Below are positions 63,853-64,000 of a DNA stretch of 64,000 bases, in pieces. The translations under genes and the position numbers were made by a program. Numbering within the stretch: the stretch's first letter is position 1; the number at the start of each line of letters is the position of its first letter. The stretch spans positions 124,001 to 188,000 of the forward strand of contig CAWDTW010000041.1 of assembly GCA_963805295.1 (NCBI GenBank). The letters are read 5' to 3'. This DNA comes from Roseiarcus sp963805295 (lineage in GTDB: Bacteria > Pseudomonadota > Alphaproteobacteria > Rhizobiales > Beijerinckiaceae). The notes beneath the pieces were generated by a model. The model ran no database searches and was not told the origin of the DNA. It saw only the letters and a program-made list of their open reading frames with translations.

Positions 63853-64000
63853 TTAGCGCTGATCTCTCGCGATATCACTTATCAATTCGCCTGTCTTCAC
63901 CCAAAGCCGGTCGAACTCTTGGATGAAGTAATTTATTTCGGCAGAGGTATAAGCATAGGCGCTCGGACCCTTCAGGGGATGTTTCTTCGTCGCGTAGAGA
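63853..64000 (-). CDS. C-terminal part of an unknown protein, cut by the window edge
   Basis: The last 48 residues are visible: LYATKKHPLKGPSAYAYTSA then EINYFIQEFDRLWVKTGELI and SDIARDQR-stop. Converges with the HEPN-like gene, 12 bp apart. No family recognised from this piece; the residue mix and low G+C match its neighbour rather than core genes. Confidence 0.5.
   Translation of the reverse strand, partial: LYATKKHPLKGPSAYAYTSAEINYFIQEFDRLWVKTGELISDIARDQR

Overview
The window is high-G+C DNA from an alphaproteobacterium, most likely a member of Hyphomicrobiales (Rhizobiales). Indicators are a MucR/Ros-family regulator, an AapJ-type amino-acid binding protein, a phoU-phoB pair, alphaproteobacterial YbdD/CstA, and the style of codon use. 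No marker fixes the genus. Two low-G+C stretches (about 4.4-6.4 kb and 62.3-64 kb), plus AT-richer pockets at 9.1-10.4 and 12.0-13.5 kb, look acquired.

Layout. 0-3.1 kb: window-edge gene, lipB, a broken outer-membrane-type gene and isovaleryl-CoA dehydrogenase. 3.1-14.2 kb: accessory zone. It has two 145-bp IS66-type miniature elements with target duplications, a 21-bp intergenic repeat family, an AAA-ATPase/TOPRIM pair resembling split OLD-type defence systems, group II intron 5' fragments, an SPFH gene pair, a PH-domain gene cut by a complete IS1-family element, RAYT and IS630 transposase debris, and a DUF3800 gene bracketed by inverted 94-bp TA-flanked miniature elements. 14.4-29.7 kb: mostly core genes: cstA-ybdD, a c-type cytochrome, a NosP-like FIST protein with its hybrid kinase, DUF892, a GH13 glucosidase, a sulfide:quinone-reductase-like gene with fmdB, a DUF4239 protein, an MFS exporter, recO, and a YedY-type molybdoenzyme with its cytochrome b. 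29.7-31 kb: a complete IS630 element.

31-47.2 kb: a fasciclin protein, an ECF sigma/anti-sigma pair, aroE, an MFS porter, a 1-Cys peroxiredoxin, a GH3 beta-glucosidase, a flavodoxin-fold oxidoreductase, two paralogous MFS proteins with a fused C-terminal domain, a UspA-type protein, and a CPA1 antiporter with a cyclic-nucleotide-binding domain. 47.3-48.4 kb: graveyard of gene fragments. 48.4-58.5 kb: a DUF255 thioredoxin-fold protein, a nucleoside hydrolase, a MetC-like lyase, higBA, aapJ with an ISKra4 element in its terminator, a DUF1902/HicA-like pair, and phoU-phoB. 58.7-61.8 kb: one mucR-family gene interrupted twice, by a complete IS66 element and a complete IS630 element; removing both and their target duplications restores the frame. 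62.2-64 kb: a tRNA-Gly(CCC)-like sequence with an abnormal D-arm, two small leftward units with strong terminators, and a HEPN-like gene.

Many otherwise well-preserved genes, including aroE, carry single-base frameshifts. This pattern suggests indel errors in the sequence at least as much as real decay, so each such entry says where the frame breaks. Functional links visible: cstA-ybdD (pyruvate/peptide uptake), FIST-kinase (probable nitric-oxide sensing), sqr-fmdB with similar upstream boxes (sulfide/persulfide response), the YedY-type pair (periplasmic molybdoenzyme and its membrane electron partner), sigma/anti-sigma with a fasciclin gene, and phoU-phoB (phosphate signalling).
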